Positions 7,501-14,693 of a stretch of DNA of 14,693 nucleotides are shown in pieces. The notes under the pieces were generated by a model. The model searched no databases. It worked only from the letters and a program-made list of their open reading frames with translations, and had not been told where the DNA came from. The stretch comes from Ectocarpus siliculosus (taxonomy: Eukaryota; Sar; Phaeophyceae; Ectocarpales; Ectocarpaceae), in assembly GCA_000310025.1 (NCBI GenBank), contig FN648646.1, positions 71,355 to 86,047 on the forward strand, given 5' to 3'. Position 1 is the first letter of the stretch, and each line of letters starts with the position of its first letter. A program made the translations under genes and the position numbers.

Positions 7501-10098
7501 TCTCTGGAAGTGAAAGCACCAGAAAATAAATTAAGTCATACGCAGCTGCCATCCGTACGCAAGGAAGTAAGCACAAGATGCCGAACACCCTTAGCAGGAT
7601 GCAGCGCACCCTTCATGCGACTCGCCGAATACCTCACGGTGCTTCGCGCTTGGTGATGTGAGAGCCTGGTCCGGTGAGAACCCGGCGTGCTCCGTCCCGG
7701 CTTTGTAGGGATGCGAGGTCAATGGTCTAACGACTACGGCATGCACGACTATGAGGACACCGCCCCCCATGGCTTCCACACCATGGCGACGTCTATACGC
7801 ACGAAGCGAAAGTGTGTTATCCAAGCCCGCCCCGAATCCCCCCCAAAACCCTTTCGGCCTCCATTATTTGCACTGGTGCGAACTGCGTACGCGATCCCTG
7901 GTAAAACGACACCACGATTCACTTATTTTTTCTTCGATCCGAATAGGTGCACATCCCCGGGCCCGACCAATCAGGACGCGAGGCCATCCTCCGCATCCAC
8001 ACGCAACGGATGCACCAAGCAGGCCGCATCGATGCCCCGCCGCCCCCAGACGCCGAGAAGAAGAGCGGGGACGGATACAGCGCCCTCGTTTCGTCCCTCG
8101 CGGCCGCGACGGGCGGCTTCACCGGCGCGGAGCTTGCGGGGTTGGTGCGTGCCGCGGCCTCCTACGCGCTCGAGAGGGCTGTCGGCGGCGGGGGCGGGAG
8201 CGAGGCGACGGCGGCGGGGTGCCGTGTCACCGCCGAGGACTTCGGCCGGGGGCTGGCGGACGTGACTCGATCAAAGTCGTCGGCACACGCGTCGGCACCA
8301 GGCGGAGCGGCGAGAAGAAAGGTCGCTGGCGCGTCGCCGGCGGCGGCGGCGAGGCTGGAGCGAGAGGGAGAGAACACGATCGGGGCGGCAGCAGTGGTAG
8401 CGGCAGCCGAGGGGGGGGCAAGTGAGCCGAAGGCCACCGCTGCCGCGGCGACGTCGGTTTCGGCGGCTGCTGTGGCGGCGGCACGATCGGAGGGAGAAAT
8501 CGGTGGGAGCCTGTCGCCGGAGGTGAGGCAACCCCTTGGCACTCGTCCCTCCGCTCGCTCGCCATAACGGATGGGAAGAGTAGTTTTTCTCGTTATCGTT
8601 AGCGCCTCACGCGAATGTGTGTGTGTGTGTTTTCGTCCTTCTTTGTTATGGCGACAGTCCCCCCATTTTTCGTGGTGAGACGTGTACTACACCTTTCAGT
8701 GTATGCAGAGTCACGCGAATGGTATGATGCTATTTCATGTTTTCAAGACTCTTTGTCCGATGCGGAATTTCGGCTCCTTCCGTAGACGAATTAGTTGCCA
8801 CTCCCCGCCGAAGGTCGTGGTGACTTTGGCCCGCTGCCCAGCGCGCAGCAGGTTTTCTTCGGTGAGATTTAGGCCGGGAGTGGGTCGAAGGAGAGAATGG
8901 GTCGGGCGGGGCCTCACCAAGGGTCCGCATGCCCATGCCAACAGGTGGTTGGCTGGTGTGCCAACAGGTGGTTGGCTGGTGCAGTAGTGTTCACACATTG
9001 TAGTGTTTACACATTGATAGTAGATCCTTAGGACTAGCGCTTTCTGATTGGCCGCGTGCTCGCCCAGTTCGCGGCCACTAGGCCGTGCGTTGGCCGTGGG
9101 TTAGGGTTAGGGTTAGGGTTGGTTGGGGTGAGCAACCTAGCCTTGCTCGCGTGAGGAACCTAGCCTTGCTACGTTCAACATCGGTTAGTCCTAAAGAGTT
9201 ACTATCAAAAGTGTAACCAAGGCTCGGCTGGTGGGAGGAGTCGCACGGCCGCCGCCGGTGGTATCCCGCCGCCGGTGGTATCCCGACGCCGTACAAAAAA
9301 AAAATCGGAAATCGTAGACATACGGGTACTTTCTGACGCTATGAATCCATTGCTAATCTGTCTCAGACTCTTTTCTATGATAGAGATGGTTTCGTTGTGT
9401 CATATTAAGAAAAAAAAAAAAAAAAATCGGAATGGCCCCCGAGCACAAGCTCCTCCTTCATCTTTGTATGCGTGGCAACGATGAATAATCATATTCTTCG
9501 TATATGACCTGCCATCCACAACGGCTTTGCTTGTGGTTCGATTTCACTGGCGACCTTTCCTAATATTTTGGCATGATTTTCCTCGAGGGCACTCAAACCA
9601 AACTCCCGCCGATCGGTGTAGAAGCCACCTTGCTTGCTCTTCTTGAAACTGCCCAAGTAACAGCTGTTATCTATTTCGATGCATCTCGGGAGCTGCGATT
9701 GTTGATGTTTGTGCTCAGAAGCGGTGCTGACGCGAATTCAGCAGAAACATGCTGTTTTATGTACATGTGTACGTCTTTTCTTACTTTCCCTCGTCGTCAC
9801 ATGCTATAAACCATGCCAGGACCTGGCGTCTGTACAGAAGCTCTTGCTGCAGAAGACGAGCGAGAGGGAAGAGGAAGACGTGCTGCTGCTGGACGCAGCG
9901 CAGGTGGTCGCGCAGCGAAGGAAGGGCGGGGGCGGGGCGGGCGTTGAGAAGGAGGGGGTGGGGGCAAGGGCGAGATACGGTGTTGGGGAGGGGGCGGGCG
10001 AGGAGAGAGGGGGGGGGGGCACGGTAGCAAGCTCGGCGAGCAGACAAACGAGGGTCAGGAAGTTTGAAAACACGGGGTGGTTCCATACCTACGAGTAG
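4572..10098 (+). CDS. NSF/Sec18 D1-like single-domain AAA ATPase, six exons
   Basis: Exons: 4572-4961, 5473-5853, 6109-6476, 6982-7102, 7947-8522, 9820-10098 (TAG). Every junction keeps frame, and the total is about 704 residues. The start is uncertain: ATGs at 4572, 4626 and 4821 are all in frame, and a strong donor at 4725 could split exon 1. The AAA module shows [14 protein letters not shown] (end of exon 2), Walker A GPPGCGKT (about residue 284), VVSGPEIL and [10 protein letters not shown], Walker [12 protein letters not shown] (about 350), [11 protein letters not shown] across the exon 3/4 junction, sensor-1 Asn in [10 protein letters not shown] (about 402), the LLRPGRFE arginine fingers (about 413 and 416), HTQRM, and TGGFTGAEL (about 480). 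These match NSF D1 more closely than Cdc48/VCP. All catalytic motifs are intact, so ATP hydrolysis and hexamer formation are expected. The N-terminal part is helical ([16 protein letters not shown]) and shows no clear NSF N-domain. After AAA come an Ala/Gly-rich linker, a helix ([11 protein letters not shown]), a Gly/Glu-rich stretch and the end [11 protein letters not shown]. No D2 module is present. Whether it acts on SNAREs is unknown. Confidence 0.85.
4962..5472 (+). other. Intron 1 of the AAA gene (proposed)
   Basis: Proposed from the gtcaga donor after an in-frame AAGAAG to an acceptor ending in an A-rich run at 5472. The phase is 0 on both sides and the joined frame (RLAAKK then DEKAFF) is continuous. 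The acceptor lacks a pyrimidine tract, so this is the weakest splice call in the gene. No element or gene was seen inside. Confidence 0.4.
7103..7946 (+). other. Intron 4 of the AAA gene (844 bases)
   Basis: Runs from the gtgggt donor directly after GAAGTGCAG to the acceptor gaatag ending at 7946. The GTG CAC ATC codons that follow restore the conserved post-arginine-finger strand (EVQ then VHIPGPD). It has a C run at 7131-7144 and the LINE-tail-like segment near 7665-7744. Nothing else recognisable. Confidence 0.75.
7665..7744 (+). mobile_element. Decayed LINE-tail-like (or tRNA-like SINE) remnant
   Basis: Positions 7716-7744 match the reverse complement of 1341-1369 at about 25 of 29 bases, including ggtcaatggtctaac and gcatgc. 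In the 1332-2051 copy this is the coding end of the LINE (VVNGL). Weaker resemblance reaches upstream to about 7665, with in-frame stops. It is on the plus strand, the same orientation as its host gene. Read on the minus strand it has a D-arm-like gtcgttagac and a T-arm-like gggttctcacc, so a tRNA-derived SINE that shares the tail is an alternative. Confidence 0.45.
8616..8630. repeat. TG dinucleotide microsatellite
   Basis: Seven and a half TG units within intron 5 of the AAA gene. Confidence 0.85.
8936..8981. repeat. Two perfect 23-base tandem units
   Basis: 8936-8958 and 8959-8981 are identical; each contains caacaggtggttggctgg. First member of the repeat cluster in intron 5. Confidence 0.9.
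8985..9016. repeat. Two 16-base tandem units
   Basis: 8985-9000 and 9001-9016 (tagtgttcacacattg versus tagtgtttacacattg) differ at one base. The second unit overlaps the left arm of the inverted repeat that follows. Confidence 0.88.
9098..9120 (+). repeat. Interstitial telomeric repeat (TTAGGG, about four units)
   Basis: GGGTTA units run without error from 9098 to 9120. TTAGGG-type repeats are telomeric in many eukaryotes. This short internal tract lies in the middle of an intron, far from any chromosome-end context visible here. Confidence 0.85.
9134..9170. repeat. Tandem pair of 23-base period (aacctagccttgct)
   Basis: aacctagccttgct occurs at 9134-9147 and again at 9157-9170, with related flanks (gagc versus gagg). 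The period is 23 bases, the same as the unrelated tandem pair at 8936. Confidence 0.85.
9251..9284. repeat. Two perfect 17-base tandem units
   Basis: gccgccggtggtatccc is repeated head to tail at 9251-9267 and 9268-9284, just outside the right arm of the inverted repeat. Confidence 0.9.
9295..9432. repeat. Poly-A plus tcggaa direct repeats flanking about 100 bases
   Basis: A run of 10 A followed by tcggaa (9295-9310) recurs as 17 A followed by tcggaa (9410-9432). The enclosed 99 bases are AT-richer than the surroundings. This could be a small retro-inserted piece with an A tail and a duplicated target, or a slippage product. Confidence 0.5.
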
Positions 10099-10846
10099 CG
10101 TTGCTTGTTCCCGTGCTCGATTGGGCGGGAAAAATTTTAATCTACGAGAAATATTTAGTTTTTGTTTGCGGACGAACAACGGTTTAGGAGTACACCTCAT
10201 GGACGGTTGCTGTGGTAACTGCTGCGTTGTTGGTGTTGCTCATTCTACCGTCTCAGTATATCCGCGGTGTTTGTAGCGCACAGAGTTTCATGCTGCTTTT
10301 GGGGGTAGCATGCTGCGGTTGTTTCTGGGAAAGAAGCAAATACCATCATGCGAAACATCTGTGCATTCTGTGCCCGAATTGTTTTTGTGGCAAGTGTGCT
10401 TGGGTAAACAAACACGTACTTGTATGTATTTGCAAACCGGGGTGTTTTATTTGACGATGACGCTTTGCATGTCTCATTGTGATATGCCGGCGAAATTACC
10501 GGGGACACTAGGCTTGGGACACACCCCTAAATTACACCACGCGTCTTGAATCAAATGTTCGCGAGGTTGTATGCATAGTTTGCCCGAAATAAAGCGAGCC
10601 TAGTTCCATGTGTTCTGTGTTAGGAATACAACACAAGCGGTATACATGTACGTACGTACGCAGAGTGCCCCGAGTGGTTCCGGCGCGGCACTTCCTGCGC
10701 CAGAGGTGTCTCGCGGTTTCATCGTGAACGGCCTTGTAGTATACGTATGGCGGCATCGTGTAACCATATTGAAACACTGCATTGTAATGTGTGTTCTGCG
10801 GTAGGGCCGTTGGCATGTTGGGCATCAACAGTATGTATCGTATACG

Positions 10847-10856
10847 TACAGCAGTA
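10847..10856 (+). repeat. TACAGCAGTA motif, copy 2
   Basis: Exact 10-mer in intergenic DNA, preceded by a further tatacg. Confidence 0.75.
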
Positions 10857-10942
10857 TCGGAGTTTTCGCACGGGAGTGTTCGTCGAAAATGCCCAGAATA
10901 CTGCTGATGCTGTTACCCGTGTGATACATACGTTCGGGCGTG

Positions 10943-11080
10943 TCGCACCCCCCGTGCGATGAGCGTTCAGGGTCTCAATCGATTGTCGCACGGGGATCGG
11001 TGATACTGCACAAACCTGCGCGACAACACCAGACCAGCACTGCCAGAATGAAATCTTTCAATAATCGTTCGCACCCCCCG
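10943..11080. repeat. Alternating tcgcac / gtgcga inverted repeats
   Basis: tcgcac (10943-10948) can pair with gtgcga (10954-10959). The wider ccccgtgcga (10950-10959) can instead pair with tcgcacgggg (10986-10995, loop of 26). The two hairpins exclude each other. The 12-mer tcgcaccccccg of the first copy recurs directly at 11069-11080. Confidence 0.65.
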
Positions 11081-11659
11081 GTGCATTCTCGCATCCTTTC
11101 GGTACGTACATGTCCAACTGTCCAAAGCACAACACATTCCAAAAGATGGCTTCGTGCCCACTCGATCTTTGTGTCATGATCTGGGACGTCACTACATGAA
11201 TTTGCTGTAGGTGCCGCACACGCGTACATAGATATGGTGGGTGTAGAAGCATCATGAACACACATGATGCACACGTGAACTATTTTTTTTTTTGTCCCTT
11301 CGGCAGGCTGGAGGTTCACTACAAGTATTTGCTTCGAGTCCTGCGGATCACAATTGGTGGTCTGAACTTTCTGTCTGTTCCGATCGAAGATCATTACAAT
11401 CAAGGGTGCCCGATGTTGGTTTTTGTTCGGGGGGAACGGTACAGGGCAAGCAGTGCCCGCCGCGAATGCGTCTGATCCACTCCGCCGCCGCAACACTGCA
11501 GCTGCTATCATCTTTGGACGGCGCAGCATCGGGAGGAGTCAGGCTGCAACACGCGAGCTCGTCGTGACTAGATTGACGCTCATCATCACTTGAGGGAAGC
11601 GATCGAAAAAATAACACTCACTTGAAGGAACCACAGGCAGGCGCGAGAGAGAGAGGCGC

Positions 11660-11977
11660 ATGGAGAGGGCGATGGCCGGCCCCTGGTTTCTCGGGGCGAC
11701 GCTGCTGCTCTCGTTGCTGACCGCTACGCAAGTAGCGGCGGACACGACGCTGGTAGTCCTGCTGCCACCGAGCGAGGGCGAAGAGGGGGCGGAGGCCGGC
11801 AGCTTCCCGCTCACCCAGGCTCTCGAGAGCGTGATCCGGCTCGGCGTCGAGCGAGTCAACGGGGATGGCCTGCTGCTGGACGACAAGGAGGTGACGCTGT
11901 TCACGCACACCAGCACCGGCGTGCCTGCTGCGGCGGCCCTATGCGAGTCCATCGAGAGCAACGACACCGTCGTGGCG
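11660..11977 (+). CDS. First exon of a receptor-like gene: signal peptide plus start of a type I periplasmic-binding (ANF receptor) fold; partial
   Basis: The ATG at 11660 (a second in-frame ATG at 11672) opens a 106-codon exon ending GTCGTGGCG before the donor gtgagg at 11978. Residues 1-28 form a classic signal peptide: a short charged start, then FLGATLLLSLLTATQVAA, with likely cleavage near Ala-Asp-Thr. The following part, TLVVLLPPSEGEEG, then a helix with VIRLGVERVNGDG, VTLFTHTSTG and PAAAALCESIESNDTVVA, matches the first beta-alpha-beta unit of ANF-receptor ligand domains, as in class C GPCRs, receptor guanylate cyclases and glutamate-receptor-like channels. The expected next segment (V-IGP) is not joined, so the receptor class cannot be told. 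One exon seen; partial. In its place the unspliced frame runs to a stop at 12149-12151 with no family resemblance. Confidence 0.6.
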
Positions 11978-12267
11978 GTGAGGAAGAAAAGAGGGGCCTG
12001 TCTTTGCTCCGACGGGGCACGATTGCATCATTCGAGGTGGTCGGTTCTATGTTGTATGCATACTTGTAGATTGTGTTCACCCAGCTATCAGCTCCGCCCT
12101 GAGCTCGAAAATTTCCACCGGCGGCGTGCGTTCAGGCAGTGCACCCCGTAGCACAGCAGCAGCAACGATGGTAGACACCTCTCGCCCTCGTGTCTACCAT
12201 CTTTTTCACAGCCAGCCGCATTCGCGACCTAAATGGGAGAAAAATCACGGCGGGACAACCAAATGTC

Positions 12268-12277
12268 TACTGCTGTA
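12268..12277 (-). repeat. TACAGCAGTA motif, copy 3, with extended dyad
   Basis: On the plus strand the core reads TACTGCTGTA. With its flanks it forms gtctac-tgct-gtagac (12265-12280), six paired bases around a four-base loop. Confidence 0.75.
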
Positions 12278-13206
12278 GACTACACCCTCCGCCCCCATAT
12301 CGTTGTCGCGCTTGTTGTCCAATCAATTCAAGAAGACTTTTTTTTACTGGTGGCACCTCTGACTAACCCAGAGGCGTAAGAGAGCCGTTGCGTGCAACAC
12401 ATGTATACGTAAGCGCCGTGCATACCCTCTCTCTCCGCGACCTTCCGTCCTGAAGCATGTGGCTCTGGTGCGAGGGCGTTCTGTTTCCAGATGTGAAGTC
12501 ACTGGTTGTTGCACATGTTACAGCCCAAGCCCTGAATTTTTGATCCGCCCCTCTCCCGGGATCCCTACAATAACAATAACCAGACATATCTGTGCGGCAG
12601 CGTTCTCTGCTGTTGTTCTACATGTCGGTTGTGCCGCGGGTGCTGTACTATGTACGTCCGATGCCCGCTGGCGTTCTCTCTCCGTCCGAACTTCACCCAC
12701 AGCGCGGAGGCTGGATAGACACACGCGCCTTGGTACTCGTCTTGTGGTAGGTATGTGTAGGTATTTACTTGTGTAGTGATGCGGTGGAACTCGGCGGGAA
12801 ATGGGCTGCTGCAGTTTCACGCCTCAAGATATTGGAAGCTGTTTGTGTTGATTATTGTGTTGGGCGGAAGTTGTTGTTCATGTGCACATGCAACTACCTC
12901 TATATATATACTGCTGCTGTTGCTGCAGTTCGAAGAATACGTTGGGTGCTCTGCGACGAAAGAAGGGCGGAAGCAAGCAGTCTTTCTCTGTGTGTTTTTA
13001 TTATTCCTTAAGAGATGCTTGTGACTTTTGACCCCCCCGGTTCTCATCACATGGTTGACTCTCGTTGGTTATTGACGAAAAGCTTGTGCACCACAGAAGA
13101 CGGAGAGGAGACGTAGAGAACGGATCGCGAGAGGCCAAGCGTGTGCAACACGCACTTGCCTGCTGTGAACGCTGGTGATCTGGTCCCAGGTCCTGTCTAG
13201 AGGACA

Positions 13207-13216
13207 TACAGCAGTA
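13207..13216 (+). repeat. TACAGCAGTA motif, copy 4, with extended dyad
   Basis: With flanks it forms acatac-agca-gtatgt (13204-13219), again six paired bases around a four-base loop, with different outer pairs from the 12268 copy. Confidence 0.75.
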
Positions 13217-13382
13217 TGTAACATATAATGCAAGCGCTGTTTATAGATATACAATGGACACGCGGCTGCGGATATCTAAACCTCTTGAAAAAGTTAAAAT
13301 TAGATGTTCGTCATAGGTTGCCAATAACAAGCCATCATTTGATCATTTGTAAGGACAACTTAGGCCGTAGTACAACCTGCGA

Positions 13383-13410
<28 letters not shown>
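13383..13410. repeat. TC dinucleotide microsatellite
   Basis: Fourteen uninterrupted TC units. Confidence 0.92.
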
Positions 13411-13413
<3 letters not shown>

Positions 13414-13507
13414 CCTGTCAGCTCTAAGACTATAATCTAGTGTTGATGATTTTTGAATCGAGGCACCGAGGCCGCTCAGTTTCCGTAGGCAACGGAGTGT
13501 CGGGAAG

Positions 13508-13525
13508 GCGGTACATCTGTACCGC
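13508..13525. repeat. Hairpin with 8-base perfect arms
   Basis: gcggtaca and tgtaccgc are separated by tc. No neighbouring T run or gene end, so no terminator role is claimed. Confidence 0.7.
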
Positions 13526-14190
13526 ATCAGCCGCCCTGGGTTCCTGAGTTTCTAGTTCCTCTAAGCGCAAATTTGACTCTTGATTCGGTCACGCTCACAG
13601 TAGTAGTCGGTCCGATCAGTCCAAATTGTCAATTTTTTTCACGAAGTGGTTTTCACGTTTTCACTCCGGATACGATACTGAAAAGACTTCAACACATCCC
13701 TTTCGACTGAGGTTATATCTCGAACGGGTAGTAGCTATCTGTTTTTCTAAAAATAATCCGGCAAGGACAATTCATCCGACATCCGATTTTTTTTACAGCA
13801 GCATCAGTTCATTTTTAGCGTTTTAGCCTGGACCGGCAAAAAACCGTTTGCCAGCTTGCTGTGGTCTCATCGAATCCGGCGCCTAGAAAGTGTTGACACT
13901 AAAACGGGGTTCCTGTCGATGCGTTGCCACGTTGCCGCTGAACACTGGTGTAGCCAGCCAGCCCCGGTGTGCATGCGGTCGAGAGCTCGCGCTGAAAAAA
14001 TGCGAAAGAAACTCAAGACAACAACACCAAAAAACACGACTCCGTAGGGCAAAGGAAAAAGACGCAAGACCGTGAAAACAGCAAGCAACTCGTCCTCTTG
14101 TCCTCTTGCATGTGACACCGAAGAAGACCCTCTTGCCCATTTTGCCCTTTGACGGCAGCCGATTCCCGAGCCGTTGGACCAGCCAACGCG

Positions 14191-14200
14191 TACTGCTGTA
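14191..14200 (-). repeat. TACAGCAGTA motif, copy 5
   Basis: Plus-strand TACTGCTGTA, exact, in non-coding DNA. Confidence 0.75.
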
Positions 14201-14610
14201 GCTGGCCTACTGTTGTTACGCTTTGATTTACTAAATGAATAAGTGGGCGTCTGAATGACCCGACACGTTTCATGACGAAGAGGCTCACCCCATCCATCAA
14301 GTGTTCATTTCTCTGCGTATCCTGTCAAGTCACCGTCACCCAAAGTCAGTTCAGAATGTCCACAGGGTCTTACATTAGACGTCGAGCGTTGCCGTTACCC
14401 ATGCTTGTACTCTACAATCCTATCCCAGAGATCGAGGGAGGACCTCAGGAAGAAGAAAACACCTCAGTGTGTCTTCATTCAGCCTGGGGTTCAACCCACC
14501 TAATCAAATCAAACTACGAAGTAGATACTGTACCTACAATAGAGACGAGATTTTTTTGTGCTCTTGAACAGGACCTGTCGACGGGTTTTCTTGAAAAATA
14601 TAGTGGCACA

Positions 14611-14620
14611 TACAGCAGTA
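14611..14620 (+). repeat. TACAGCAGTA motif, copy 6
   Basis: Exact 10-mer 420 bases after copy 5. Confidence 0.75.
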
Positions 14621-14678
14621 AGTATAACGGGGCTTATCCCCAAACCGCCGACTTGGCGGTTCCTGCGCAGTTGTTTCA

Positions 14679-14693
14679 CCCCCCCCCCCCCCC
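14679..14693. repeat. Poly-C tract at window end
   Basis: Fifteen C close the window; the run may continue beyond it. Confidence 0.85.

Larger units (their letters stand above)
9007..9216. repeat. Inverted repeat with about 33-base arms around a 143-base centre
   Basis: The left arm (9007-9038) and the reverse complement of the right arm (9182-9216) share TTACAC, TTGATAGTA and TTAGGACTA in the same order, about 29 matches over 32 positions with small gaps. The centre (9039-9181) holds the telomeric tract and a second 23-base tandem pair. It could be a MITE-like foldback element or the result of break repair. No flanking target duplication was recognised. Confidence 0.68.
10099..11659. other. 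Intergenic region between the AAA gene and the receptor-like gene
   Basis: Begins with the presumed AAA 3' UTR (AT-rich near 10130-10165) and ends with the presumed promoter of the gene starting at 11660. No convincing protein gene lies within. It holds GTAC repeats near 10646-10660, one TACAGCAGTA copy (10847), a set of tcgcac/gtgcga inverted repeats (10943-11080) and an 11-base T run near 11282. Confidence 0.55.
11978..14693. other. Long intron or intergenic DNA after the receptor-like exon
   Basis: No further exon of the receptor could be linked. It contains four exact copies of TACAGCAGTA or its complement (12268, 13207, 14191, 14611), a TC microsatellite, and a 13508-13525 hairpin. The stretch from 13440 to 13860 is AT-richer than the rest. 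Ends in a run of 15 C. Confidence 0.5.

Noticed and set aside
8162-8565. Several minus-strand frames of 86-126 codons
   Set aside because: Antisense to AAA exon 5, whose plus-strand frame carries the conserved AAA C-terminal motif and correct splice phases.
10212-10454. An 80-codon Cys-rich frame with a hydrophobic start, like a small secreted peptide
   Set aside because: It begins at GTG rather than ATG, no splice or promoter evidence supports it, and the cysteine spacing fits no family I know.
12081-12130. Possible second exon of the receptor-like gene (frame with PAISSALSSKIS, similar to the GPxxSS part of ANF-receptor domains)
   Set aside because: The available acceptors (tgtag at 12069, cccag at 12083) do not join this frame in phase with the donor at 11978; one gives an early stop. 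Left as an unproven hint.
1-14693. CRISPR array, prokaryotic operon, or phage-type defence system
   Set aside because: No regularly spaced repeats, no ribosome-binding-site operons, and genes are intron-split. The window is eukaryotic.

Overview
This is nuclear DNA of a eukaryote, and the best guess is a brown alga (Ectocarpus-like stramenopile). Genes are broken into short GC-rich exons with GT..AG introns of about 200 to 1300 bases. Coding parts are rich in Ala/Gly/Glu, and non-coding parts carry long G or C runs, dinucleotide microsatellites and TTAGGG-type telomeric repeats. The LINE fragment resembles a retrotransposon type I associate with marine algae. The taxonomic call is inference: there is no rRNA or organelle marker in the window.

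Layout. Positions 1-1014 are 3' flank without a convincing gene. On the minus strand, 4321 to 1015 is a five-exon gene for a small charged protein resembling CDV3. Its last intron holds a sense-oriented C-terminal fragment of a LINE retrotransposon (about 2051 to 1332). A promoter-like gap of about 250 bases (4322-4571) separates it from a divergent plus-strand gene, 4572-10098, with six exons. That gene encodes an AAA ATPase whose single AAA module is closest to the D1 domain of NSF/Sec18, but I see neither the NSF N-domain nor a D2 domain. Its fourth intron carries a short sequence shared with the LINE tail. Its fifth intron carries a compact cluster of tandem and inverted repeats around an interstitial telomeric tract.

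After 1.5 kb of intergenic DNA, 11660-11977 looks like the first coding exon of a secreted or membrane receptor: a signal peptide followed by the start of a type I periplasmic-binding-like (ANF receptor) ligand domain. No later exon could be linked to it before the window ends in a C run at 14693.

The genes do not form an evident pathway. The one close arrangement is the head-to-head CDV3-like/AAA pair. The most unusual items are the reduced NSF-like ATPase, six exact copies of the 10-mer TACAGCAGTA (either strand) confined to non-coding DNA, and the repeat cluster at 8936-9284. Exon boundaries were derived by eye from splice consensus, frame phase and family resemblance, without transcript support.
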